From Gnetum montanum (Eukaryota; Streptophyta; Gnetopsida; Gnetales; Gnetaceae): a stretch of DNA of 64,000 bases. The notes under the pieces are model-generated. The model did no database searches and was not told where the DNA came from. It worked only from the letters and a program-made list of their open reading frames with translations. The stretch spans positions 594,103 to 658,102 of the forward strand of contig MNCI01010141.1 of NCBI GenBank assembly GCA_015680685.1. Reading direction: 5' to 3'. Both the position numbers and the translations under genes were made by a program. Below are positions 1 to 10,797 of the stretch, one piece after another (position 1 is the stretch's first letter; each line of letters begins with the position of its first letter).

Positions 1-740
1 TGGATTAAGGTAGGCCACCTTCCCAGGAAACTAACTGACCCTGGGAGTCCCTTAATCTATTTATAGATCATCGAAAATAAATCACATAGGGCTTTTCTTG
101 ACTCAGGTTCCGGAGTCAAATTAATTTCACGAGAGATGTACCATGCTTGGAACCTGCCACAACTTAAGAAGAGCAACATTCAACTAGAGTTGGTAGACCA
201 GTCCAGCACCATTCCCTTGGGATTGGTGGAGGACATCATTACCATTGTGTGTGGTTTGTCTTACCCAGCTGATTTTCTAGTGATTGAAGTAAAAAACAAT
301 GAAGGGGACTTCCCAATTATAATGGGAAGGGCATGGCTTAGTATAGTAGACGCATGCCTTAGGATCTGCGATCTTTCCTTGGAAATCTCTAAGATAAACA
401 TTTGTGGAAAGATCGAGAAGAGGAAAGTTCCATGCATCACATACAGTGATTCATCGAGTGATGACATGGAGGAAATGCCTCCATGTGATAGGTGTGCCCT
501 TGAAACTTTGCAAAAAAGATACTTGTATGTAGCAACCACACAAGAAGTAGTAGAGATCTCATGGTTGATAGCTACTAGAAGGAGTAGACAAATATGCATG
601 GAATGAACTGAGGAAACCCATGCCAACAACGAAGGCATAGACACATTGGAATATGAGCATCGCCAACTTCCACCCCTTAATCTAAGATCATCATTTGGGA
701 GAAGTTGGACACTTTTAAGAAACTCAAACAGGCACTCATT
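1..740 (+). pseudogene. E1 retropepsin (aspartic protease) remnant of gag-pol
   Basis: The frame starting at base 1 reads WIKVGHLPRK, then a TAG at 64-66, then the catalytic loop AFLDSGSGVKL with Asp at 100-102, and later the flap-side motif FPIIMGRAWLS near 310-345. The same blocks in the same order occur in E4 and E7. The ATG at 136 is not a real start because homology continues upstream of it in frame. A TGA closes the frame at 604-606, and homology to the E7 protease-RT linker continues to about 740 (HRQLPPLNL). There it breaks and resumes in post-pol sequence. The catalytic DSG is intact here, unlike in E7, but the gene is a fragment with at least two stops. Confidence 0.85.
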
Positions 741-2310
741 ATTTCAGATCTCTCCCTTTCCACTCAGTCATGGGAGAGATGTCCACCTATGCTAATCATA
801 TGGGGCCCTCAGTACTTTTTTGATTTTTGTTTTACACGTTTTTGTTTTACAATTTTTTTTAACTTTTCTAATTTTTGTTTTACAAATTTCTTTAACTTTT
901 CTAGTTTTTGTTTTACAACATCGTTATACTTTTCCAATTTTTGTGTGTGTGTGTGTTCCACCAGGTAAGTTTGTCCCATAATAAGTGTTTGGAATGATGG
1001 TAGGAACTATTTTCATATTAATTGCTAATGTTTGGTTTTTACCTTTAAGTCACAATGTTGATACTAAGGTATGTTTCTTTTGATATGGTAGGCAATGCGA
1101 TCACTTCATCCATCCATCCACCAATTTCTATGGTTTCTCTTGGCTTGGAAATGTACAGTTCCTCTTAAATAAGAACTTAAAAGAATCGGTGATTGGGCAT
1201 TCTCAAACTAAGGAAGGACTCAAGGATTGAAAAGGGTGTGACTTCAAGGGAACTTGATGCTTTTGTGTTTGTCATTCTCTTGGGTGCTTGAATGTTTCTT
1301 CTTGACTTTTCTTACCTTTTCAATGTTACCCAATTATCGAAAGCTGAGACAATAAAAATAATCAAGTCTTTGCATGGTGTGGTTCTCACACATAAAAATA
1401 GAAAACACAAAAAAAAAACACAAAGAAAGTAAGAATTCAAAGCACACCCCTTAGACGGAATAAATATTTGGGCTACAAGCACTGGTTATGGAACCAAAAG
1501 TGTTCCCTCTAACTAAGGTCCTTCTCGCTTCTCATTCTCTCCTTTATTTCGTCGGAATGGTGGTGGCTCTTGGGGAGTGCATTCTTGTTGTCTAAGTGGA
1601 TGGTTTAACCAAATGCATTGATGCAAAGTCACTGGATGTGGTTGGTTTGAGGCCGGAGTTGGAATGAGAATTGCGAAGTTACATTAATCATAAAACACAC
1701 AAAGGGCTATACACCACCTTGTTCTTGGGATTCCATTCCATTCTCTTCTCTCCCTCCTTCTCTCCATTGTTCACCTCATTGCTGGTTGTATCATTAGTGT
1801 ATATATTTTGGTTGATGCATTTTTTTCTTTTTGGTAAATTCCTGGAGCCTATGGATTCTTTGAATGTCGGTTTGTCAGAGCATTAAGGGCATGAGCCTAC
1901 TTTGGGGAGGACCCACTAACATACCTATTTGGAGCATTAGTTAAATTATTTTCCTTAACATTTTGCAATTAATTTTATTTTGTTCATTTCCATCTTGACA
2001 TCCATTTCATTGATGCCATAGTTGTCTCTTTTTCTCTATCTTTCTATCTCCTTTTCTTTCTCCATTCTAACACTACTGGAGGCTCGCGATTAGTCATGGG
2101 GGTACAGGGCCTGAATTTTTTGATTTTCTCCTAGCCCCAAAATTTTTGATTTTCTTCCTAACCCCTACACCTTTGGTAGTCATCATTAATATATCTCCAG
2201 ATCTGTATCAGCCATACCACAACCTAGCCAATGAGTTTACACTGAAGCAAGGTATCAATTACACGATGATTCAATTGCCCTTGCTAATTAAGATTGTGTT
2301 GTGTGTGCAG
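741..2310 (+). other. E1 3' spacer between pol end and small ORF
   Basis: Non-coding, and alignable by eye with E4 (minus, about 19319-20900) and E7 (60900-62590). It holds a polypurine copy AGTCATGGGAGAGATG (766-780), a T-rich tract with TTTTGTTTTAC repeats (about 810-940), a short GT microsatellite (about 943-956), a CATC run near 1110-1125, the shared block GAGCCTACTTTGGGGAGGAC (about 1879-1918), and a second polypurine copy TAGTCATGGGGGTACAGG (2091-2106). A GTAAGT at 965-970 looks like a donor splice site but is not conserved in E7. I see no gene here. Confidence 0.7.
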
Positions 2311-2496
2311 ATGGCGATCATACAAACAACGGATTGGATCTGGAGAAAACACTTGGAATGGAGCATCGTTGAAGCAGCTATGCAAGGAGCAAGATCGATG
2401 GTGTGCTTATGGATGGACAACAAAGACACAATCTTGGCATTGGTAGTAGCAACACTTCTTTCTCTCTCTCTTTCTCAGCTGCCAACAAAGGCCTGA
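2311..2496 (+). CDS. small 3' ORF of E1, hydrophobic C-terminus
   Basis: Sixty-one codons, starting MAIIQTTDWIW and ending TGA. The ATG directly follows GTTGTGTGTGCAG, which resembles a 3' splice site, and the same CAG|ATG junction precedes homologous ORFs in E4 (19318, minus) and E7 (62591). The C-terminal third is hydrophobic (ILALVVATLLSLSLSQL), suggesting a possible membrane segment. It lies between a polypurine copy and the 3' LTR, where Athila-type elements may carry an env-like or accessory ORF. I do not recognise a family. This copy is uninterrupted, although the rest of E1 is dead. The start was chosen because the CAG|ATG junction is shared; an upstream in-frame ATG at 2146 lies in spacer. 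Confidence 0.5.
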   Translation: MAIIQTTDWIWRKHLEWSIVEAAMQGARSMVCLWMDNKDTILALVVATLLSLSLSQLPTKA

Positions 2497-2636
2497 TGTC
2501 ATTGTAATAAGGTGTTCACCCTTGTTGTCATGAACACTAGTTTTGTCAAGTCTTGTAATAATGATCCGTTCACATGTCATCCCATTAGTTCCATTCCCCT
2601 CAATAATTCCATACCTTCCAGGTATTATTGTAAGGA

Positions 2637-2671
2637 ACTCGAGGATGAGTTTTCATTCAATCATGGGGGTA
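2637..2671 (+). promoter_or_regulatory. polypurine tract region of E1
   Basis: A conserved run with ACTCGAGGATGAGTTTTC, then CATGGGGGTA, immediately precedes the LTR start TGATGAG. The same arrangement precedes the 3' LTRs of E2, E4, E6, E7 and X, so it is the likely plus-strand priming site. Confidence 0.85.
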
Positions 2672-2689
2672 TGATGAGACGTGATATTG

Positions 2690-2790
2690 CATGCACCGCG
2701 ATATCGCGTACGCGATATCGCAGCTGTCACGATATCGCATCCCATGCGATATCGCGTACTCGATATCGCGTTGTCCCTTGGGATATCATG
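2690..2790. repeat. CGATATCG dyad repeats in E1 U3
   Basis: Five or so near-copies of the palindrome GCGATATCGC in about 80 bp, directly upstream of the TATA box. The same motif recurs in the solo LTR (39515-39625), and a decayed form in the E4 LTRs. Confidence 0.85.
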
Positions 2791-2805
2791 GTCTGCCGCC
2801 AAATC

Positions 2806-2813
2806 TATAAATA
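2806..2813 (+). promoter_or_regulatory. TATA box of E1 LTR
   Basis: TATAAATA, at the corresponding place to TATA boxes in the other LTRs, downstream of the dyad repeats. Confidence 0.7.
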
Positions 2814-3060
2814 AGAGGTGGCACTCCCCTCATTTCTCATCTTGGTCTAGAAGTAGGAAAACTTTGGTAGTTTGATCACTCCAGAGATAGATTATTTTCC
2901 ATGTGCCTACAGTAGGAGTCCTAGAGTGAACGGATCTTTATTCGAGTAGCTTTGTACCTGAACACAAGTTGTGTATGGCAATAAAGCTGAAATTGATTGG
3001 ATAAACCTTGTAGTGCATGGAATAGGATTTTATTTAATTGCTATTTATTGCTTTCCTAGA

Positions 3061-3290
3061 ATGTGGTATGAGTATGACTTGATTACGAGCATCTAAGGAT
3101 GTGTACGGTTAGTCAAGGAATCGGCTGCTCATCGCATGCGGTATGAGTACGACTTGATTACGAGCATCTCATGTGACTACTTGGTAACCCAGTGGCATAT
3201 CCAGGATCTACGCTTGGTAATCCTAGTGGTAGTCATGCATGATAGATGTGTACGATTAGTCAAGGAATCGGTTGCTCATCGCACGTAGGC
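3061..3290. repeat. internal duplication in E1 LTR U5
   Basis: TATGAGTACGACTTGATTAC occurs near 3066 and again near 3140. GTTAGTCAAGGAATCGG occurs near 3107 and, with one change, near 3252. The two interleaved repeats explain why this LTR is about 200 bp longer than its relatives. Confidence 0.75.
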
Positions 3291-3731
3291 TAGTTAGGCT
3301 CTCTCAACCCTTTCCTCCTAGTTAAGTGCCTCAGTATGACCACTTTGAGCACGTGCGTTACGTGTGGTGATCCTAGTAATGATTAGCGTTTGGTAGCCAT
3401 AGTTGCATAGTTCAAGATGTGTATGGTAAGTGGGAATGGATGCTAATGCTAGTTAACTTAGACCTAGATCCTTAGTTAGAGTTAGTTAGTTTCTCAACCC
3501 TTCGCTCTTAGCATAGAATACATAAAACCATAAAAGACCATAAAAATCATATACCTCAGACTTACTTAACCATACACCATGACAACAACAAGTAAGTCTA
3601 GGAAGAAAATGAATGATTAACCCCAAGTGTTCCATGGGGCATTTAGGCATTTAGTCTGTGGAGTTCGACCGGATCACGCGTGCTACGCTCGTTTCGTATG
3701 GTTGAGTGTAGGGGTACCTCGCCACTCATCA

Positions 3732-5400
3732 ATAGTGTTGGAACTCTTCAATGAGAAATACCAAACTTATGTGATGGTGTCCAACCTAAGAAAATAAATC
3801 CAATTATGGAAATAAGAACAATATGAACTCTTGGATATGGCCCTAGATAGATACTATTCTCTACTGAATAAATGTCTAGGCCATGGTTTCTTTTAAGAAG
3901 AGCAACTTTTCCACAACATAGATGGGCTTCATAGTCAAACAAGAGAGACCCTTGGGATGTATGCTTAGGGTTAATTATATGAACTAGGAATCCTTCAAAT
4001 ACAAAGTCTAATCAAGTGTGTGACAAAAGAAGAAGGAAAGATATGTAAATGGAAGAATGTTGAGAAATATCATTGGGATCCAACTCTTCAAAAGAAGAAG
4101 ATCCATATCTATGATCAAGAATAAGAGGTAGCTCTCAATGAGGTGATCTCACAAAAAACCTTGTCAATACAAAAGTCTATCAATGAGCTTGAAGAAAGGT
4201 TAGATAATATGTCAAAATGGATAAATGAGAAACTTACAACTTTTGTAGAGATAGTAGAGGAGAGAGTAACATAAAACGAATCAAGTTATCACAACAAAAG
4301 GAGGAGAAAGAACCAAGAAATAGCTAGGAATACTTATCAACAAAAAGGGAAAATGGCTAAAGAAGAAGAGGTTATAGACTCATCCATTGAACGAGGTGAT
4401 GGATGTGACATCTACATATATGATCATCCAATGGGCTATTGCCCAATCATGTTACATTTACATGAGTATTAGGCTTTTACATTGAATCCCAAGTTTGTAC
4501 AAAAGAAAATGCCTAGGAAATTATCTTTCTCACAAGGTAATTATAGATAGTCCTACAAGAAATTGTACTATCCTAGTGGGACTTATTACTAGCATTAATA
4601 CTATCATCCAATGCAGTGGAAAAACCCATAGTCATGGGGGAGGCCATCATCAAACCAATGCTACCCTTATTGCCAACCAAAACTGTATGGATATTATGTT
4701 CAACAACTTGTTTCCCCAACTAGTTTTACTTTTTCTACTTCAAATCACTACTACCACTCTCTTGAATATCATCAACCTATGACATCTTTTGAAGTATCAC
4801 CGTCTTACACATCTTACCGTCCATCATATCCTCAATATTTTCATACCCCACTTCATCACATGTCATAGCCAGCAACATAGAAAGGTTCAACATCACAACA
4901 TCAATGATAAAATGGCACTTGTGCTACAAACATACATAGACATGATAATGCCAGTAGGTCCCCATCACAATCTCAACAATGTTCTTTCTTTAGGATGGTT
5001 TCCATGAGTAAGTGCAATACTTGTGGACCTACTAACTCAACCAAGCCAGCACATTGCCAATGAAGTGCAACACCCTTCCTTTCACAACCAATGTCCTCTA
5101 ATCCTACTTAAATACCAACATCCATTGTTACTCTAACACCTAATAGAAGCAATGAATCTAGCATTGTGGAGAGATAGAAGAATCCATGCATAACTAATCA
5201 TAATAAAGGATGTAGTCATGGGCTAGATGTTTAGAAAGTTAACCCAACTTTTATTCTGACCCATCGTACATTTCAAAACCATGTGTGTGAGTAACAACCC
5301 ATCTACGTAGCTACCACTAAACCAAAAGATACCTAGTGGCTTGAAAATGAGGGTCTACCATGATTTCACAAATGCATGGAGCTTGGTTATCCACTTATTA
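3732..5400 (+). pseudogene. E2 gag remnant with zinc-knuckle relic
   Basis: The first bases encode a core close to ELFNEKYQTYVMVSNLRK, matching the gag core of E7 near 55905-55970. About 4395-4450 gives GCDIYIYDHPMGYC, the zinc-knuckle region, with the second Cys changed to Tyr (G to A). The proline- and tyrosine-rich tail follows (SYTSYRPSYPQYFHTP, near 4800-4855) in another frame. Multiple stops and frame changes make it non-functional. After about 5100 the similarity fades, and at about 5400 it enters post-pol sequence, so pol is deleted. Confidence 0.75.
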
Positions 5401-7484
5401 ATTCTTATCATGGTCAAAAGCTTAGTGGTGGGGGAGATGCCCCACCTTAGAATCAAGAATTAATAAGTGTTTTTCATGTTTTTTTTTTATAATTTTTTGA
5501 TCATTTTCTCATTTCTTGATACAAATTTTTTGCTATCCTTTTCAACTTTTTCCATATTTTGTTTTCATTTCCTTTGTTAGTAATCTCATTTGTGAATAAA
5601 ATGACATCATGTAGCCCATTGAGTTGATGTTTTTTTTTATGTTGTCAATGTCATGAGGGACTGATTATCTAGACAAGGAGACCATGTCATCCATCCATCC
5701 ATCCCATTAATAAGAGGGTTTTACCATGGTTAAAATGATATTTTGTTTCATCGTCAAACTGAGAATAAATTTATAATCATTGTGCCTACATAGAAAAGTG
5801 AAGAACCAAGTGGGAATGTGAAGGGTGTGACATCAAGGGGATTTGTGGAATCTCTTTGACCACTTCTATGTGTTCTACCATGTTGCTAAGGTTGTAATTA
5901 TATCCTTGTACATCTAATGAAAAATGGGAGTAAGAGTAAAATAAGTGCTCCCTTACCACGCCACTAGAAAGACATGTTACCCATGCCTGAAGGTACTCCT
6001 CTGGTAAGGTTGACATAGATAAAAATACAATAAAAGAGCACTAAATAAATTTTTGAGGGTCCCACTCAAAAGACATGTTACTCATGCCTAACGATTGATG
6101 GCTTCTCAGAAATAAAAAAAAAGAAAAGGAGTGCCATGAACAAACTCCTCCCTTGGACAAAATGCTAAGTGATGCTACTCCTTGTAACAATGGTAGTCTT
6201 ATGGTTGTCGATCAAAGAGATAAAATAATGTAATGTCATTGGAATGTGGTTTGGACTTAGGTTGAATCTTGAAAAGGGCTAATGATTACTTTAATCATTA
6301 AGAACACACAAGGATTCATTATGCCTATGGTAAGGCATCTCACATTCTAATTTTTTCAATCCTTTTAAAAAATCCATCTCATCTCACTGTCCATATGATC
6401 ATAACTTGAGGTTTTACGTAACATAGAGTTATTTTCTTAATTTGGTGGTTTTAACATGTGTGTTTTATTCAATAGGTATGCATTGCATTTAACCCCTTTG
6501 GTGCCTATAGACATTTTTAGTTGTGGTTATACAAGGACATTAAGGGCTAGAACATGTTTTGGGAAGGATCCACTTGTATAATTGTTGTAACTTGTACTTG
6601 TCTAACACAATCATATCATCTTGAACCTTCCAAGTGCATAAATGATAAATTCAAAACCTTTCCTTATCATATAACCCATCCATTCTACACCATGGATTCA
6701 ATACCCTTTTCTTACATCTTTCAAAGCTTTTAATTTCTATGATTCTATCTCCTAACATTATCGATGTCTAAATATGAATTCCCAATTACCCTAGAACTTT
6801 GGATTTTACACAAAACCTTCCAACCAATCATAGAGCTTCATTTTCCATGCTAAGTATCCTCATAGAATGGAATTTCATGATCCTCAATATCAACTACCAG
6901 ATATCAAGTCCATAAAAATATATAAATAAGATTCCCATGATGCTCAGAAAATTCATTATCATTAATTGAAGTTAGGGAAGTTTTTGAATTTTTCTCTCTC
7001 AACTAAGAATTCTATGCATCCAACTTCCACATGCAATATCTTGCTTCATATTGCTCTGATTTTCATGGTTTTTGAACCTATTTGATCATGGAGTGTTCAA
7101 TTTAGTTAGGGGAGGCTACTTGTGTGGAAAACTTGTGCCAATTTTTTTTCAAAATTTTCTATTGTCCAGAAGGTATTATAAGGGTAAGCATGTTAAAAAC
7201 CTTAAGTGTATTAATGAATAATTTGTTGTATGCATGTCAAGGTATCTAATTCTCTCACCCAAGGAATCATAACCATCATTATAAGACATAAATAAGGGAA
7301 AAGAAGCCAATTGTGAAGGGTCAAAAAAGAAATAAACATCTTTTGAACATTTTTCTTGAAATTTTCTAACTCTATAATCAAATGAGCTAAGAACTTAATC
7401 AAACTAAGGTCATGAGTAAGGTATAAACTTGTTGATGATAAATGAAGAACACCTTAGTAACACTAAATCTTTGATTGATTATAG
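5401..7484 (+). other. E2 3' spacer
   Basis: Non-coding. It contains a polypurine-like GTGGTGGGGGAGATG (5425-5440), a T-rich stretch (about 5475-5580), the repeated phrase AAAAGACATGTTACTCATGCC, shared in form with E6 and E7 spacers, and the conserved block near 6535-6575 (AAGGGCTAGAACATG, then GGGAAGGATCCACTT). It ends in TTGATTATAG directly before the aORF ATG, a possible splice acceptor. No gene is seen. Confidence 0.65.
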
Positions 7485-9740
7485 ATGGCCCCAAAAAGAG
7501 GAGAACAAAAAGGACCTTTTCAGTGTGCAAGCCAACACATGAGAGGTGGTAGAGGTTGACTAAGAGAACAAGGTCCACTAGTCAAGCATGAAGAGTTGGA
7601 GGCCCAATCATTCAACATTCATTAAGAGGCTTCTATTATAGGGTAGTTGGTCCAAGAGGATGTTGTAGAACCATAGGCTCAATTTCAAGGACAATGCCTC
7701 ATGTTGTCCCAAGAATGCCTCCAAGCCATCTAGGAGTGATCCATGTTGACCATAGTCATCATGGAAATGAGCTTTAGACCATTCATGGAATTTTTCCTTG
7801 AGGCAGTCAAAACTTAGCTTCAAGCATTGCCTCTATGGCACATCCTCTCTAAAAGTGGGGAATAGTACCTCCGTGAGATGTACCAATTCTAGCATAAAAG
7901 GAAGAATGCACTACCATCAACATTGATGAAGTCTATATTTCTTTTTTAGTCTAGACCATTGCAGAGGCTCTGAACATACTAAATGTGGGGGCTAAGGTAG
8001 TGCATTTGTCCACAAGTTTCGATGCAGAAATTAGAAAGTTGTGCCTAAAGTGGGCATATAATAAAGAAAACAAAATATATAGTGAGCTGACTCTAGAAGA
8101 GAGGATTTATTTCAAAATTGGAAACCTACGTGGCCAAAGGAAGTGCAATCTTGATGGAAAAATACAATGCCAACCTTACCTAGTTGTACTTCACAGAGAT
8201 TCAAAGGTAGTTCAAGGAAAGAAAGGTAGGGAAGCTAACACTTCCATTTTTTTGCCTAAGTAGAAAGTTGTGTAAGCATGCCAGAATCCTGGGTTACACT
8301 AATGACATTCCTTTGGGGGGGGGGGGGGGGGGGGGAAAAATGCTTCTTTCTTTAATTTAGTCAAAACAAAAGCACCAAGGAAAGACCTTGGTGATGAACA
8401 AGAATAAGAACCAAAAAAGGTGCTAGAACAAGAATTAGAGAAGGAGCCAGAGCAAGAACTAGAGTAAAGACAAAAGCTACAAGTTCCATCACCACCACCA
8501 TAGGATTATAGGCCCACAATGAGCCATCTGCAGAGAATTGCTAAAACTCTTAGTTGGGGAATTAGGGATGAATCTAACCTCTTCTGAGTCATAAATAATG
8601 TTGCTTAGCCTACAGCTTCTACCAATCCATTAAGGGAACAAATTTCTTTGTAATCAAGAGGAGAAGCCTAGTGGTCATAGCAGATCTCTGGAAATGTTGC
8701 ATCTTTTCAAGTGATGCTTGAAATGGGAGAAGGTGCCATAGTCGTTGTCATGTAGCACCTAGATGTGGTAGGTGAAACAAAAGTTATCACAGACCATATT
8801 AAAGAATACTTTAATGTTCCTGCTATTCCCCCATTGGACTTGATTGGAACTAAAGATGCACAAATGTTAGCTAGGACTTCGATGACTCCTGTGGCCCATG
8901 AGGATGTGCTTGATAGATTGCTACAGACTAGGCAGGTTATGACAACTCTTTTTGACATCCCTAGTGATGTCACTATAGCATAATTTGACCTCATTACCAC
9001 AAAAGGAAAATTGGTTATGGCAGAGACCAGGGCAGAGCATGCAAAAGTAGAAGTGCATAGATTGCAACAAGACCTTATCATCTTGAGAGTTGAAAGAAGG
9101 AAAATTTCTTAATTTGTATCATTTGACCAATTGAAGTAATTTAGAATAGAGTAGTTGGGCTGATTGATTGAATAGAATAATTCTACTAAAGAAGAAAAGG
9201 AGAAAGTGGTCTAGAATGCCTTAGGTGTTGAAGCCCAAAAATATGCCCATGCAAAGGCGTTAACTACTACACAAGAGGAAAACAAGCAGCTTTCTATGAG
9301 TTGGAATGGCAAGTAGCAACCACTTATGTCTTCTATGAGAAATAGTTTGTAGATAGGAAAAATGTTTTTCAAAAGCTCCATGTGTCAAACTTAGAATTAG
9401 AAATAATTAAGGCTTATTATCATAGACAAAGAGATGTAGCCTCAAGCCTAGCCAAGAGATTAATAGATTATCATGAATTAAGAGAAAAGGCTAGAGCTTT
9501 CAAGGAGGAATGATGGTAGTTCATAGCATGGTATGTGAAAGCAAATTAGATGTTGTTGTAGCTACCATGTTTGTAGGATGTATTGGTTCTAGCACACATT
9601 AGATCATCAACCTAAATGATACATGATCCAAGAATGGACGAGGAGAAGGTGTAGGTGCTCCTAAATTGCTACAAATTCCTAAAGCCTGATGACAAAGGGA
9701 AGCGACTAATGGAAGAGTCATTACCTTTGAGAACTACATA
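7485..9740 (+). pseudogene. large accessory ORF (aORF) of E2
   Basis: Starts MAPKRGEQKG right after TTATAG. Homologous, block by block, with E6 (46742 onward) and E5 (38498 downward, minus). Shared blocks are a YSELTLEERIYFKIGN block (about 8080-8130), a core LTLPFFCLSRKLCKHARILG (about 8230-8295), a DIPSDVTIA block ending 8981 after MTPVAHEDVLDRL, and a basic tail DDKGKRLMEES (about 9690-9722). The middle and C-terminal parts look Glu/Lys/Gln-rich and probably coiled. Many stops are C-to-T types, and a G21 run interrupts it. The position between pol and the 3' LTR matches env-like or accessory ORFs of Athila/Tat elements. I recognise no functional domain or transmembrane segment. Confidence 0.7.
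8315..8335. repeat. 21-bp poly-G tract
   Basis: Twenty-one consecutive G inside the E2 aORF, followed by five A. At the aligned place E6 reads AGGAAGGTCCAAAATGC, so the run is derived. It is a slippage tract or a sequencing/assembly artefact. Confidence 0.95.
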
Positions 9741-9887
9741 AGCTTTTCCAATTTTGTAGTTTTGTCATGGTTTGTTGATTTTTGTAAAACACCACTATGG
9801 CATGGAAGAGTCAATTTATGTGTTTATTTGAATTAGTTAATAATCCAATACCTTTCCAATATTTTGTAAAAAACTTATTCCTTATTT

Positions 9888-9928
9888 TGTTTAACTCAAG
9901 GAGAAGTTTTTATTTAATTATGGGGGTA
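9888..9928 (+). promoter_or_regulatory. polypurine tract region of E2
   Basis: AACTCAAGGAGAAGTTTTTA, then ATGGGGGTA, directly before TGATGAG. Same layout as the other elements. Confidence 0.8.
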
Positions 9929-10789
9929 TGATGAGTCATGTTTTGTAGTGTTTTTGAGTATCTAATATTGCAGCATAACCTCCAATCTCAGGGATTTGAT
10001 ATTGTCCCTTTCATGCTAGCCGATAAATACAACACTTGGGTGCATGGTTGGGATATAGATTTAGATAGATTTTGTAGTAAATTTGAATATATTTTAGAGA
10101 AGTTATATTAGTTTGTTTCTAGTGCATGATCATAGTGTGATGTTAAGTGATTGTACAACATCCTTATTCAAGTGCAATGTACTTGGACATGTTACATGTT
10201 CAACAATAAAGATTGAGATTACTTCCATCATTGCAGCATCCATGTAGCTTTATTGTTATTTTAATTACTTAAATGATTACTATTTTTCTTAGTTAATGTT
10301 TATCATTTATTACTCTTTATTGTTTCTATCATTAAGCGAAATGAGTACGACTAATCATAAGTGCTTAAGTGTAATTACTTGGTAACCTAGTAGTGTTATT
10401 ATTTAGTATGGCCAGTAATGGTACACTTGGTAATCCCAGCGGTAGTTACATGATGTCCAAGATGTGTATGGAAGGTTAGGAATGGATACTCATTACACAC
10501 ATGCTAGTTTAGAATTTAATTTTTATTATTAATTATCTTAATTAATTAAATTTGTTATTATCATTAGGATTAGCATAAGGACCAAACAACATCAATTTTC
10601 ATATGCCTCACTTTGGACTAAATCATACATGACAAAGCTACCACTAGTCCAAGTGGGAAGATAGTGAACTGTGATCAAGACATAACGATCTAGATGCCAC
10701 AGTAAGTCCCATCCATGGAATTCAACTGGATCATGTGTGAATGCTTGTGATTCATATGGTTGAGTGTAGGGGTACCTCGTCACTCATCA
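9929..10789 (+). repeat. E2 3' LTR (861 bp)
   Basis: TGATGAG to CTCATCA. The TATA position reads GATAAATA (10022-10029), one change from TATAAATA, and AATAAAG follows near 10206. The U5 carries the GGTAATCCYAGTRGTG-type phrase and ends with the shared GTAGGGGTACCTCG block. Its U3 lacks the GATATC palindromes of E1. Confidence 0.88.
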
Positions 10790-10797
10790 AACAGTTA

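Larger units (their letters stand above)
1..3731 (+). mobile_element. E1: 3' part of an Athila-like Ty3/gypsy element
   Basis: The window opens inside the protease part of a plus-strand element and runs to a 3' LTR ending at 3731. Order seen: protease, a short linker, a jump straight to the post-pol spacer, the conserved spacer block, a small ORF, a polypurine tract and the LTR. Compared with E7, the RT, RNaseH and integrase (E7 about 58043-60900) are absent, so this is an internal-deletion derivative. The 5' LTR and gag lie upstream of the window. The base after the LTR (3732) is inside gag sequence of another element (E2), so E1 is a nested insertion. Confidence 0.88.
2672..3731 (+). repeat. 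E1 3' LTR (1060 bp)
   Basis: Starts TGATGAG and ends CTCATCA, a perfect 7-bp terminal inverted repeat. It follows a polypurine tract. A TATA box (2806-2813) and an AATAAA (2980-2985) give a U3-R-U5 order. The last 40 bases (ATGGTTGAGTGTAGGGGTAC, then CTCGCCACTCATCA) match the 3' ends of the other LTRs here. It is longer than its relatives because a segment of about 75-145 bp is duplicated within 3061-3290. Confidence 0.9.
3732..10789 (+). mobile_element. E2: Athila-like element with aORF, pol deleted
   Basis: Starts mid-gag at the point where E1 inserted; its 5' LTR and gag N-terminus lie upstream of the window. Order: gag, a short unrecognisable stretch, a polypurine-like copy at 5425-5440, the spacer with the shared conserved block (6535-6575), the aORF (from 7485), the polypurine tract and the 3' LTR. 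Protease through integrase is missing. The right edge abuts minus-strand LINE sequence. Confidence 0.85.

Noticed and set aside
136-606. A stand-alone 156-codon gene starting at ATG 136
   Set aside because: Protease homology, including the catalytic Asp at 100-102, continues in frame upstream of this ATG, so it is an internal Met of a broken pol frame.
965-970. GTAAGT in E1 as the donor for splicing to the small ORF
   Set aside because: The site is not found at the aligned place in E7; a GTAAGT at 62097 in E7 is at a different position. The donor remains unknown.
2690-2790. GATATC palindromes as an independent satellite or origin
   Set aside because: They occur only within LTRs at the U3 position, so they are better read as part of the LTR.
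7485-9740. Calling the aORF an envelope gene
   Set aside because: No signal peptide, transmembrane helix or known env motif could be seen; only the position is env-like.
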